NCBI GenBank assembly: GCA_030248225.1 | Contig: JASANE010028421.1 | Coordinates: 1 to 64,000 of the forward strand | DNA length: 64,000 bases | DNA from: Trileptium ribeirensis | Lineage: Eukaryota > Nematoda > Enoplea > Enoplida > Thoracostomopsidae | Direction of reading: 5' to 3' | Part shown: piece after piece, positions 23,830-36,499 of the stretch | Layout: each line of letters begins with the position of its first letter | Position numbering within the stretch: the stretch's first letter is position 1 | Notes under the pieces: generated by a model | What the model was told of the DNA's origin: nothing | The model's input: the letters and a program-made list of their open reading frames with translations, nothing else | The model's database searches: none | Program-made: the position numbers and the translations under genes

Positions 23830-25007
23830 CAGGGAATAACCGGAACCGAAATTTACCGGAACCGTCCATTTAAACCGGATGCGGAACCTGGTCTTCGAAA
23901 TTTATATATATAGTAAAACAGATAATGGAAGAAATGAAGGTATAGTGGATTTAAAATGCATTAAAAATAACTTTTACATTAAACTTAATCTATTGCGATG
24001 GTATTATTGCCTTTCTGAAACTTTAAAGAGACTGAGGAAGCTAATATTGTTTACTTGTCGATCAAATATGTCGGTTTTTGGACATTCAGAGCAAAAAATG
24101 TCTTCCACTATACACCATTGCGTATACTGCGTCAAATCGAATGTGCTTACAAAGCTTGGAGCGTAGAATACACACTTTCGCTCTGTCTCCAGTCGCCTCC
24201 CTTTACTATACATACGTTTGTTGCATGTTCTTCTGTAGGAAACTTAAAATTATTGGTTTATATGATTCTAAGAGAAAATAATAGATAGAAGGCAATTTTC
24301 TGATCAGTGGTCAGAGACACTGTTTAGGCTAGCGTTGGACAAACAGTGCCGTCAGTTAGATCATAATGATGATAACTTTCTAATCAGAATGCTATAAATG
24401 AGACACACTGTGATGCTGCTCGCACAGTTTCAAAAAATACAGTTCATTGCCAAGAAAGCAGTTTCTAGCTGCGTTGCAGATAACGTTAGTTTACTTCAAT
24501 TTAGACTGATTTACCACGTTTACAAGCGCACTGGCGGGTGCTTGACGCAATTTATGTTAGCCAAGCATACCCTAAGTACTTCTGCGTAAGCCATACTCTG
24601 TTACCGATAAGTCCGTTACCGTAAGTCATACTCTTGGACCGGTTTAATTCAAACTTATCCCACAGACTTCTGGATGTGTAAAATAGTTGCTACAAGCATC
24701 GACCTGGCTTTGATTTAACAAACTCTTGCAGGTTATTATGAAAAATTCCTGCTCAAATTATGTGCCCTACTTACGTTTCACACGGCAAATTGGTTAGTTA
24801 ATCTTTTTTTTGCTTGGTTGTATTGGAGCTTGGTTATTGTATAATATATATTACATATGTTTGAATTACAGGATGGAGCAAAATCCGTGAAAATTTTCAA
24901 ACAAAATTTTTAAACCGGAATTCCGGTTCCGGTATGGTTTTTGCCCTTTGTCAAGACCGGAACCGAAACACGATTTTCGCCGGAACCGGAATTCCGGTTA
25001 CTCCCTG
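23830..25007 (+). mobile_element. Non-autonomous hAT element, 1178 bp, copy 2
   Basis: It starts CAGGGAATAACCGGAACC and ends CCGGTTACTCCCTG. It is flanked by ATCTTAAC (23822-23829) and ATCTTAAT (25008-25015), a 7-of-8 duplication. The interior is highly similar to 29651-30846 along its length. Short frames inside are conserved only because the DNA is, and contain no transposase motif. Confidence 0.85.
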
Positions 25008-25439
25008 ATCTTAATCTAAGGTCTACAATTGTCCACGGGGGATGATCCTCATACCAGCAATGCCAGGCTACCCCATCAGCCGGCATTGAGGGGCCTAAGT
25101 TATGCATGCCATGTCGCTCTCTATGTATACTAAGCCTAAGATCCCTATATGAAACATATATACAATAGCCCTAAGCCCAAGCCGAACGGGTTATCGCCCC
25201 CCGAACCCCCGCTACAACCTATTTGCCGATGTGAGTCGTTCTAACCAATATAACCATAATTAGATACTGTGAGGAGAAAACTTAAAAAGATATTCCGGGG
25301 TTATTGATGTCAGATCAGTGTTTTATACAGATCATACCTCAATAGAACTAGGTAACAACTCATCGACTGCACTTTTAAACCAACTAATCGGGGGCAACAA
25401 AATAAGCTATATTTCAGCAAATAACCGGAACCTCTGTGC

Positions 25440-26265
25440 GCGCAAGCATAGAGCTTTTACGACAATGTCGCACTGTCTTAGAATTATTGACTTACTGATT
25501 TACGTGGACCTGGCGATTTGCTACCATATGCTGAAGAACAATTCCTGCATGGTTGAGATGAAAAATCCTAATTAATGTCATACTAACGTTTTACAATGTG
25601 ATTTGTAGAGGTAAAATTTTGTTTTGCCTGGTTGTATTGCGACTTGGTCATTGTCTATATGAAAACATACGTTCGGACCATAATTGAATCAGAAAACTTT
25701 TGAAAAAAATTAAACAAAATTTTAAAACCTTAGTTGGTATCATTTATAGCATTGTGATTAGAAAGTTATCATTATCATCTAACTGACGGACACTGGTTGC
25801 CCAATGCTATCCTAAATAGTGTCTCTGACCGCTCTTATCAGAAAATTATACTATATATACTTCTATTATTTTATCTTAGAACCATATAAACCAATAATGT
25901 CACGTTTCCTACAGAATGATATGTAACAAACGTATGTTTAGTAAAGGGAGGCGACTGGAAACAGACCGAAAGTGTTTATTCTACGCTCCTTGTGTTATAA
26001 GCACATTCACGCAATATACGCAAGGATGTATAGTGGAAGGCATTTTTTGCTCTGGGGTCCAAAAACTGACATATTGAAAGCTCCAGGAAGGCAATAACGC
26101 CATCGCAATACATTATTATTAATGCAAAAGTTATTTTTAACACATTTTAAATCCATGGTACCTGCATGTCTTCCCTCATCTGTTTTACTATATATAGATT
26201 TCGAATACCAGTCCCGGTTCCGGATCGGGTTTAAATGGAAGGTTCCGGTTATTACCTGCCCGTAC
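25440..26265. mobile_element. Decayed, rearranged hAT copies
   Basis: About 25440-25730 resembles the right part of the element in forward orientation (TGCCTGGTTGTATTGCGACTTGG). 25735-26265 resembles it in reverse orientation, ending GGTTCCGGTTATTACCTG. The two pieces are joined head to head without complete ends, so this is a composite relic. Confidence 0.6.
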
Positions 26266-26599
26266 GCCCAATGATTACAGGGTGTGCTTATCTAACAGCA
26301 CATCATGGCAAACATATAGGGTGAGATATATTCATGTATATCGATCGAGTATGTTTATCAGTTCAATTTGACAGCGAGCGCTAAGCAATATATTTGCATC
26401 ATAAAAAATTAGCATTTGCACCTTCGATAAACTGGCGCTGCTCTGGCAGTTTTTGCATATTCCGTGGCCAAGTACAACCCTAACGGGCGAGGTTCTGGCG
26501 ATACCACCGCTACGACGACGATGAATATCAGAACAACTATGTAATTTCTATTTGAACTGTGTTAAAGTGCCATTTATGTCGAAGCATCAGTGGAAACCA

Positions 26600-27520
26600 A
26601 AGGTACACTCTAAAAAATAAGCATTATATATGTCATACATATATGTGTACAATGTCATATATTATTTGTGTGGTCTGGTTTACTTATACATTTTAAATGC
26701 GACAGTTCATACATTTGTAAAGTATGGATATCAAAACAATTTTATATGGAATTTTGTAAAGCGGTTTTCTCGTTTGTCTGAATTTTTAGATACGCTTGTA
26801 TAAAAAATACAATTATAACTGATAGAAATTTATCAATTTATTGTGTGACATATACAACATAATGTAAAAAGCTTCATATATATTTGTATCAAATACCATA
26901 CCTGCATTGTATTAATTTGAATATTAATTGTATGAAATGCAACATATACAATGTATGAATTTTAATATATATTCGTATGAAAAATAATATATGTATTGTA
27001 TGAATTTTTATATTTATTTGTATGAGATTAAATATATTTAAAGTATGAATTTTCACATTTTTGTCTTAAATATGATATATCTAATGTGTGAATTTTCATA
27101 AATATTTATATGAAATAAGGTACACCTAATGTATGAATATTTACAGTTGCTTGCTATTTTTGTACTAATTTTCAATTTTACGATATATATATCTGCATTG
27201 AATAGCTTAGAAAAATTATGTGCTACAAAACATACATTTCTTATCTGAAATTTTATATAAATTATGTGCAAATAATCATACATTTTTTGTATGCAATTTC
27301 ATGCAAATCATGTACGATTTATCATACATATGCTGTGTGGAATTTCATACAAAGCAATGTGTAACAAATCATAGAACTCTTATGTGTAAATTTATACAAA
27401 GGATAGATATGTAAATAATCATACATATTCTGTCTTACAATTCATACAATTTATGTAAAATGTGTCATACATTTATTGTGGTCAATTTCTTATAATTTAT
27501 GTTGACATAATCATACATAA
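26600..27520. repeat. Diverged minisatellite with inverted halves
   Basis: From about 26880 to 27150, units resembling GTATGAATTTT-(A/T)-ATATTTGTATGAAA repeat about every 60-70 bp. From about 27210 to 27520, the complement (ATCATACAT...AATTTCATACAAA) repeats with similar spacing. The switch in orientation lies near 27150-27210. It is strongly AT-rich, and the short frames are accidental. Confidence 0.6.
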
Positions 27521-28043
27521 TGTACAAAGGGGTACACAATGTTCGCCACACAATTGCCCGTATTTGTGTTAATTTTTATGCAAATTGTAGCGAAATACTA
27601 TCACACAATAATTCTATCAAATTGTCATCATACAAATTTAGGAGAGCGTATAGTGCAGCAAGCAACAACAAATATCTTGCACAATATGTAGCTAAGCACC
27701 TATATCATAACATTCAAGTAATCATGACTTTCCATCGGATTTTCCTTAAGGCTTATCTTGTGAAATTGACTACACGAAGGCGAAATTTTCAAAACATGTT
27801 GACATAATACTAAGGTATTGAATGGTACGGTGACCAGTGCTGACCCTAGTAGAGCGCAGTGGCCCGCCGGGAATCGTCAGTAAGTTGACCTATGAATTGC
27901 AAGTGGGTCACAATTTCAACACTTTTATATATCATATATATACATCAGGAAAACAGAAGAAAACCACATACTAATCTACATTACATTTGGTTGTACAGAA
28001 ACAAATCGGTTAAGGCACAATGAATTCATGCATATGCGCATAC

Positions 28044-28795
28044 GAGGGAGTAACCGGAATTCCGGTTAAGAAGAAAATCGTGTTTCGGTTGCGGCTGACG
28101 TAATAAAACGCAAAAACCATACAGTAGCAGTAACAGGAATTTCGGTTTTTTGTTTAAAATTGTCCACATTTTTTGCTTCATCTGTGGTTCAATGATGCAT
28201 TGTATATATACACAACGATCAAGTTCCAAGACAACCAAACAAAAAACATAACTCAGCTAAATTACCATGTGAAACGGAAGTAGAACACAATTTCAATAAG
28301 ACTTTTGAATCTTCACCCGGCAAGAGTTTGTTAACAAAACAAGGCTAGGTAGATGCTTGTGGCAGCTTACCCATTCAAAATCCAACTTTATATACATAAT
28401 AGAGACTGGACTATTCATTGAAGTACTTGGTTAGCTGTAAGCTTATCTAATATAATTGCGTCAAGCACCAGCCAGTAGGCTTGTAAACTTTGTAATTAGT
28501 CTACATTGGATAATCGGCCCAACTGCACTTGCGGGAGGAAGACCATTTTTCTGCTGGAAGACCAAAAAACGATATCTGGATCGATAATTATTTTCGCTTA
28601 CTCAGCCTCTTCAAAGTCCCATAGAGGGAAATAATGTCATCGCAATGTATTAAGTTTAATGTAAATTTACATTAAAATACATTTTTGTTAAGTAAAATAC
28701 ATTTTTGATCCACAGTGCCTTCATTTCGTACTTCATCTGTTTTACTACATATATATTAGTTTCGAAGACAAGGTTCCGGTTTCGGTTATTCCCTG
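28044..28795 (-). mobile_element. Non-autonomous hAT element, 752 bp, copy 3
   Basis: It starts GAGGGAGTAACCGGAATTCC (first base changed from the usual C) and ends CGGTTATTCCCTG. Flanks are GCGCATAC (28036-28043) and GCGAATAC (28796-28803), 7 of 8 identical. The interior is in reverse orientation and shorter than in copies 2 and 4. Confidence 0.8.
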
Positions 28796-28803
28796 GCGAA
28801 TAC

Positions 28804-29650
28804 ATATCTTTAACATATATATTGGAATATAGCTATCCATACCACGACAAAACAAAGAATTAGATACGTAACACTGTAAGTACTACTGTGTTATTTGCAT
28901 AATCAACACTAACTAGTCCGCGGACCAGACCGGTTCGGACGATTCAAAAAATTTTCGGTAGGGACCGGTCCAGTTTGTTGAAATTTTCCTACTAAACTAA
29001 TTACATTATTGTTTTATCTTATGCATATATTTTGCTTTTGTCGCAATCGTCTTACCGTAATCAAATGCAACACAATACTGAACATGCGATATGCTTGACG
29101 AGTTGTTGTAAACCCGATATTTATCGTAGTAAATATCGTTGAGACGATTGAAATCTCGCATCCGTAGTAGTTTGATCATCGCCGCCGCAGTTAGAGATAG
29201 CCGAAGTTAGATCTTTAAACTTAAGAGCAATAAACTCCTAGTCAGTAGTACTAACACAACTATATATTTTATATCTAGCTTATAGAAACAAGACAATATG
29301 AAATCAGATTTATTGCTTGCTTGTAAAATTTACGACGGTGCTATAACTATCAAGGAAAGTAAAACTTGGCATGAGTACCAGTGGACAATAACCGGTTTAA
29401 CTGTAGGTCCAGACATGAAAAGAATAAGTTTACGCTGCGAGTATTGCCGACGTGCAGTTTAAGTATTGTTAACATGTCTGTAATCTCGAAACGGTTTCGC
29501 CGAAGGGGTAACGCCATGTATCCTATCCACAGAGTGCTCAAATCACCCCGCCGACAGCGTTGTTTAGCGGGCCAGTGGCACTGGATGCACTGAATTTTTC
29601 TCAAAAATTTCAAGAAATGTCTCAAAATTAATGTATATATAACCATCTGG
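28804..29650. other. Non-coding stretch between two hAT copies
   Basis: A CCGCGGACCAGACCGG / ACCGGTCCAG inverted pair lies at 28918-28975. A short plus-strand frame at 29298-29462 encodes 54 residues ending ISLRCEYCRRAV, with a CxxC pair, but it has no partner frame. It may be a gene or transposon relic, but there is not enough to call it. Confidence 0.4.
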
Positions 29651-30846
29651 CAGGGAATAACCGGAACCGAAATTTACCGGAACCGGAACCAGCAACCGGA
29701 ACCGTCCATTTAAACCGGATCCGGAACCTGGTCTTCGAAATTATATATATAGTAAAACAGATGATGGAAGAAATGAAGGTATAGTGGATTTAAAATGTAT
29801 TAAAAATAATTTTTACATTAAACTTAATGTATTGCGACGTTATTATTGCCTTTCTGAAACTTTAAAGAGACTGAAGAAGCTAATAATGTTTATTTATCGA
29901 TCAAATATGTCGGTTTTTGGACATTCAGAGCAAAAAATGTCTTCCAGTATACACCAATGCGTATACTGCGTCAAATCGAATGTGCTTACAAAGCTTGGAG
30001 CGTAGAATATATACTTTCGCTCTGTCTGCAGTCGCCTTCCTTTACTACACATACGTTTGTTACATGTTTTTCTCTAGGAAACTTAAAATTATTGGTTTAT
30101 ATGATTCTAAGAGAAAATAATAGATAGGTCTGATTAGTGGTCAATGATGAAAAATAATTTTCTGATCAGTGGTCAGAGACACTGTTTAGGCTAGCGTTGG
30201 ACAAACAGTGTCCGTCAGTTTGATAATAATGATGGTAACTTTCTAATCAGAATGCTGTAAATGAGACACACTGTGATGCTGCTCGCACAGTTTCAATAAA
30301 TACAGTTCATTGCCAATAAAGCAGTTTCTAGCTGCGTTGCAGATAACGTTAGTTTACTTCAATTTTAGACTGATTTACCAAGTTTACAAGCGCACTGGCG
30401 AGCGCTTGACGCAATTTATGTTAGCCAAGCATACCCTAAGTACTTCTGCGTAAGCCATACTCTGTTACCGAGTTGGACCGGTTTAATTCAAACGTATTCC
30501 ACAGACGTCTGGATGTGTAAAACAGCTGCTACAAGCATCGACCTGGCTTTGATTTAACAAACTCCTGCAGGTTATTATGAAAAATTCCTGCTCAAATTAT
30601 GTGCCCTACTTACGTTTCACACGGCAAATTGGTTAGTTCATCTTTTCTTTTGCTTGGTTGTATTGGAGCTTGATCATTGTATGATATATATTACATATGT
30701 TTGGATTACAGGATGAAGCAAAAACGTAGAAAATTTCAAACGAAACTTTTAAACCGGAATTCCGGTTCCGGTATGGTTTTTGCCCTTTGCCGGAACCGCA
30801 ACCGGAACACGATTTTCGCCGGAACCGGAATTCCGGTTACTCCCTG
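29651..30846 (+). mobile_element. Non-autonomous hAT element, 1196 bp, copy 4 (best preserved)
   Basis: CAGGGAATAACCGGAACC at the left and CCGGTTACTCCCTG at the right are flanked by a perfect 8-bp duplication, CCATCTGG (29643-29650 and 30847-30854). Subterminal CCGGAACCGG/CCGGAATTCCGG palindromes are repeated at both ends and could be transposase-binding sites. There is no open frame longer than about 100 codons, so transposition would need an enzyme supplied elsewhere. Confidence 0.9.
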
Positions 30847-31299
30847 CCATCTGGATACCTACTCTTGCTCAAGATTGAAGGAATGTAAAGCAGTTTGGCA
30901 ATATTATAATTATAAAGTGGATGTCACCAGTACAAATGTTGCAAATGACGAAATAAGTTCTCAAATTTAAAAGGTGTGTGAGATTATTGAGATTAGTTTT
31001 CCGGTGCCAATCCTTTCAACATTAATTAATTAATACATTAACAAATCGGGAGTTAAAAAATTACCGGTACACAACAAATAATGCTTGCCCGCTTCGCCGC
31101 GATATAAGATAGAACTCAAAACCGTAAAAAATTAATCAATGTTACGACAACATTAGACATTAAATCTATTCTAAAACAATATAATTTATATAAATGTAAA
31201 ACCTTTGTTGTATCTAAACGAAAACACACTGCTTTCAGGGTAGAACAAGAAATGTGATTAATTTGTCTACGTAACAATCTAACAGAGGTATTTTATAGG

Positions 31300-31630
31300 C
31301 CAGCGTAAAGAAGTTTTGGAGCTGTTTGGGCTGGGGGGGGAATCAGCAAATGGTTGCACGCCGCTGAAATTGGTACCAATCGACTCAACTCGAAGAGCTG
31401 AGTTCAAAAATGCCGCATACGACCATTTTCCGAAATTTTTTTCTTCATTTTTTCTGTTTCTACCCAATGGTTCCACCTGTGAAATGTCACCTGAAAATTT
31501 TGAAAAAAATTTTTTTTGCAAAATAGACATGATGCACCTAGATCGATCCAGCATTACAGGAGAAACTCAATGGTACCATTCATATCGATATACCTGGCCT
31601 CCCTCTGAAGTTATCCGCCAGAACAGTTAA
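31300..31630. repeat. Possible foldback-family relic
   Basis: GGTACCAATCGACTCAACTCG and long A/T runs resemble the foldback repeats at 19.2 and 20.7 kb, but only weak pairing between halves is visible. The two overlapping frames of about 100 codons on opposite strands are by-products. Confidence 0.35.
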
Positions 31631-31706
31631 CCACTTCGGAAGTAACCCTTTGGGAACGCTCCATTGATCGATTGATGATTTATTTTCCATTTTTTATATT
31701 TTACAG

Positions 31707-32136
31707 CATAATATTAAACTATGGCAGCAGGTGGCAGACCTCAAAATACTAGATTTAACATTTCGCCCCTAATACTATACTTCCTGAACCTGATATTAAC
31801 AATTTGCGCATGACTTATAACCAAATTGTGCGTAGAACAAGCACATATGAAGATACTATTGTTCTGCTTGCCCAATGGACACCTATCGCTAACAACCAAC
31901 TATGTACATGTGGCGACGCGATGTATTTGGCTGCGCGTAATGACCTCGCGGGCGTTGACAAGTACGAATGGCGCTGTAAAAATTGCCGAGCCAAATTATC
32001 TATTCGAAGCGGTTCATTTTTTGCCGGTCACCGGATCACTTTGGAAACGAAACTCGTGATCATTCGGCTACATAACATGTATCGCGTCTCGAGGTTAGTT
32101 CCAATGTCTGTAATACGTTTTCTTATAGAGTTCTAG
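31707..32136 (+). pseudogene. Merlin/ISXO2-type transposase N-terminal fragment
   Basis: The translation has the zinc-ribbon start of Merlin/ISXO2-like transposases: CTCGDAMYL, then YEWRCKNCRAKLSIRSGSFF and a following helix. An ATG at 31721 is preceded by a canonical acceptor (TATTTTACAG, exon from 31707). Its frame opens with MAAGGRPQNTRFNISP but is one base out of register with the zinc-ribbon frame; the break lies near the CCCC run at about 31766. The frame passes a donor-like AG|GTTAGT at 32093 and stops at 32136. The catalytic DDE region is not visible downstream. It is either a dead, truncated Merlin copy or an exon of a domesticated derivative. Confidence 0.7.
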
Positions 32137-32199
32137 ATTAAGCCTAAGCCTTAGACTAACGGGGCTACAATTCAATCCAAAGTTATGTCCAAAAAGGTA

Positions 32200-33330
32200 A
32201 AAAAACCAAAATCCTTATATCTAAAAAAATCCGACCCCTGAAATTGGGCTCCTCTCCTGAACCACCTTGAAGAGCTAGAGACCTGAAACCTTTTCCATTG
32301 GAAAGACCAGGAAAATTGGTCCATGGGCGGTTAGGGGGTGACGATCTTAAGCGGAGCTTTAGGAAAAAAATTTGCCCAAAAAGCCTCTATACCCCAAAAA
32401 ATCCAAACAAAAAGAACAATAATTTAGCATCATCAGGTTTATAACTTATGCCTACATATTCGTATGGTCGTTCAGATTTTACAGAGGTACGGAATATTTT
32501 TGCAAGTTACGGTTTGTAAAACATATGCAAAAACAATCTGTGTAAACATCCAGCATACTATATAAATATGTAATACACATCGCAAATTCAAATACGAAAT
32601 GCCAATATCGCAAATCGCGCCAAATACAAACCAATTTCAATAGTAATTTAAACGACGGGAAAATATTTGTTTTTCAGCAGCAAAAATCTATTAACAATAT
32701 GTTAAGGCCCATCTAATTCATTACGAAACACATTCCCATGTAAACATCGATAATAATAACTGGGCAGCCTACAAAGTAGTGTCAATACGTATTTATATCA
32801 GGTTGAAATTATGCTAATCAATAGCTATATCTGCTAGCTAAATGAATAAAGTTAACAACACATTGAAAATTAAACTGTAGCCATGCGTGCAACGTATTAT
32901 ATAGCCATGTATTTTGTAACGCTACATTATTAGGTTATGTCAGGAAGAACATGGGCTATCTATGAAGTTTTCTGTACAAAATTAAAAGTATAAAATGAAG
33001 ATAAATTTTCAGCAGTTTGCACTTTTTTACTCAGTGGTTCACGGTGAATCGTACTTCGCTAGCTTGAATAGAAATGTTACTTATTGAATTATTGCAAATA
33101 ATGCCCATCGCCGTAGAGGCAGCGTTCGATAGCTATCCTCACATCCAGCCCGAATTTACTGCAAGATCCAAACCTCACACAACTTCGTATCGCGCCACGG
33201 TACAAGATATAAATGTGCGCATAGTAAAGCAGCTAAAATATTTCTAGGCTATACTTCACTTTGTTTGGCCACGGTGACCTTCTGTAGCCGTCAAATGGGG
33301 CAATGCTGCCACCACTACGATATCTAACTA
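32200..33330. other. Non-coding stretch
   Basis: It is AT-rich with no recognised gene. A moderately conserved-looking block near 32220-32380 (GAAAGACCAGGAAAATTGG) resembles one near 59960. Confidence 0.45.
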
Positions 33331-33334
33331 CTTT

Positions 33335-34353
33335 ATGGTGCGGAAGAAAAAAATTATGCTACAGAGCATGCCTTGGCATTACTATATGTCACCCAATAGG
33401 TCCGAACTGCACTGTATGCAGGTAAGACATCTCACAACATTTTACTGCTGCTCATTATGTGAATATAAGGGCCTAGAAGGCGATTTTCATTGCTTAGAAC
33501 ATAGCGATGTGCATCCAAAACTATATAAAATTATAGAGGTATCTCTAGTGATTTTGAAAGGAAATAGAAAATTGTGTCTAGCTAGTAGGGACTGGTGACA
33601 CCCTTGCCCCTTAAGACAAGACCCCAAATGGGACATGGGTCTCATTATTGTTACACACTTGCCTAATGATGCGACATCCTTACCTGTAATTATAATACAA
33701 AATTTTCCATCCGAAGAAGCCTATCCAAAACTTCGCATTAATCCAGCGTTGGTTAAAAAGTATGAACAGTGGGTAGCTGACGGTAAGCCGGATGCCACAG
33801 CAGAGCTTTGTCGACAATTGAGACGGCTCGATTGAACAGCTAAGCCGTGCAGTTTCAAGTACAGCCAACGACGCGCGGAATGCCAATTCATAGTGAGGCG
33901 GTGTCTGCATCGTTGATTCGTATTGCAAACCCATCTAGCAGCATAACATCAACGCAGTGATCTAGTTCGGTCGTGCTGTTGCCACCTCATCTGATGGAAA
34001 ATACTTTTAGATCTGACGCAGAACAGTTACCAACTGCAGCTCTGTGCCTATTAACCCTGGTTCGACGGTATCGGTCGAGAAAGCTGTCGTTTCTGAGATA
34101 AGAAAGAGTGCGGCCGCGGCTGTTACAACCGTTCAGCCAAATAGGCGTCAAGCGGTAAACCCACATGGCGAACTTATTACATCACATGAATAAATTGTTT
34201 GCTGAGGAACAAGCCAAATTAGCCGCCACAGAAAAGAAGAGGACCAAAGCTCAGGAACAAAGGCAGGCCCGCCTTATCACTGCATGTTTTGAAAAGTTTT
34301 TGCTTCGTGACATCCTTGCTCCAGTACTGGTGGTATATTTGCCCCAAAGCTGA
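33335..34353 (+). pseudogene. Possible broken gene of unknown function
   Basis: Several protein-like stretches on the same strand lie in different frames: 33335-33598 has a C-x2-C...H-x3-H pattern (CSLCEYKGLEGDFHCLEH); 33635-33835 reads NPALVKKYEQWVADGKPDA; about 34047-34190 reads VEKAVVSEIRKSAAAAVTT; and 34165-34353 is a charged helix (AEEQAKLAATEKKRTKAQEQ) that could be a coiled coil. They could be a decayed transposon-encoded protein or a processed pseudogene. I recognise no family. Confidence 0.3.
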
Positions 34354-34359
34354 TGCAAA

Positions 34360-36480
34360 TGTGTCTCAGTATGTGCTTGATTGTTATGCACTGATAAAAA
34401 GTGTTTGCCAAATTTTTGCATTGATAACACGTAACTGAGACTTGTGGGCTTTCATTTGAAGTGCGGGTCACAGATTTTCTCTGATTCTTGATTCACTAAG
34501 GCACGCGAAAAAGTTTCCAAGATTTGGAACACCCTTGCCCCATTTGACGCTGATGATTGCAAGCCACCCTGAAGATGCCGGTTTTATAAATGGGATCAAA
34601 TCATCTAAAATTTTATATCTTAAGCAAAAATTATTCCGTACGGAAATAGAAATTTCCAAGAAAATTTTAATTCTTTCCATTTCCATTTTCATGCCAGCTC
34701 TTTTATCTGCATTTTGTGATTATCGCAAGTTTCACAATTGAGCTTTCTGTACAACCCCTTTAATGTCCACGATGGCAATTATACACCGGCAAGAATTTCA
34801 TTCCCCCGCTAGGAACATTTCAATCATATATCGAAACCACAGGACCCGAATTTCTTTATTCGAACAGACGCAAATTTTGAAATTTTTAAATCACAAGTTT
34901 TATGAAAGATTATAATTTGAAGATTGATTTTAAATAATAGGGTACTCTCTAGCGCTCGCTTTATTTGAATTATTTATTACAATTGCTTTTACCGTATTCA
35001 GTAACTCCGTGAACGTATCGACACATTCTTATAATCTTGTAAATCTATTTTGAGGAACTAAAAAATATGACTATTTTTTATGCTAAAATTTAGCTTCGGC
35101 TCCGTCCCGTGGCATGGATAACATACCCAATGAGGAGTTAAACATTAAAAAAACCAGGTTAAATAACCCGATTACCGCATCGTTCACACACAGCCAGCCA
35201 GATTTGCTAAAATTCTAAAAATTCCACTTCGTGGGCGTGTTTTTAAACTGTGATTCATAGCTCGAAAAAGGCTGCTCTGACAAAAAATGAGTAACACTAG
35301 AGCTGTAGCTCATTACGAAATGATTCTGGTAAGAGAATGTAAAATGTTTGCTGAACTCAAATGGCCAAAATAAAAAAATTAGTGTTGCTGTTGTGAGAAT
35401 TTAGGTAAGAAATCATAGGATTTGGGCAATTACAAAGTAAGTCTGTGGTTCCACTACAGAGGAAATGGGAGCTGATCCCTCATGTCCGGCAGCTGAACCT
35501 ATTAGCTGTCTCCATCACTCCCCTAAGGTTTGACCCTGACGAATTTTCTTCTTCCACGACAGTGAGGTGCAATTCAATCTAATTTTGGCATTAGTTGCCG
35601 AACGCCTTTTTCATTTTTCCTTGTGACGCGACACGCTAGGCGATTTTCTTTAGACGGGTGCCCTTAATAATTTTTCCCTTACGATGTTTGATTAGGAGGA
35701 CGACACATTCGATTACGCACCCAATGCAAATTCATCAAAACGTGAATGAAAATAATGTTATTATGCGGTTTGTTACAATCAATTATATTACGCACAATAA
35801 TATTGTTATAAGAATAATATAACAATAACATAATAATAATAATAGTAAACGTAATAAATTACAAAAAGTGAGCGTAGCAAAAGTCAAAGTATATTATATA
35901 TATCTTATATACATGTATTTCAACTAAATATTTAATCAATTTATACAAGTATATATCATGTTTTAGACATTTGATGTCAAATCCACCTTACAAAAAGCTA
36001 GCTAGGTAAAAAATTAGTAATATCGCCTAATTATTTAACTAAATAGCAAACACAATAAAATAATATAGGTTTAAAAGACATATTCATGATCAGCGATATC
36101 GAATACCCCCGAGTGCCAAATTCTTTGCATAAAATTAACTAATGGACTACTTAACTAATCACCATATAGGGCCAAATTTTAGAGCTTCAGAAATACCATA
36201 TTCGTGATTAGTGTCATAGAAATCACACGTGTGCATTTTTTTCATTTCGAAGCACTTTGTAAATTTTCAAAAAATTATATAGCTAATTAATTAACTCATT
36301 AGCAATTTTTATCATCCCCAAATAGTAATAAACGACAGATTAACAATAAGCACGGCAAGATGTAATATACGCGCCAAAATAATAGCTTTACTGTAACTAT
36401 TCTTTAAATATAAACAAGTTTTGTTTGAAAATGCTAAAAATACGCTGACACGCTTAACTAATTAGTTAATTACTAATTAA
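34360..36480. other. Non-coding AT-rich stretch
   Basis: AACTAATTAGCTAATTA-like strings recur (36000-36480) and resemble part of repeat R1 (13436-13825), suggesting decayed relatives. No gene is visible. Confidence 0.5.
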
Positions 36481-36499
36481 CTAAACCTAATTTTGACAA

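Noticed and set aside
23879..24288. Conserved short frames (also at 29784-30120)
   Set aside because: They are similar only because both lie in copies of the same hAT element; no transposase motif, and frames are short and overlapping.
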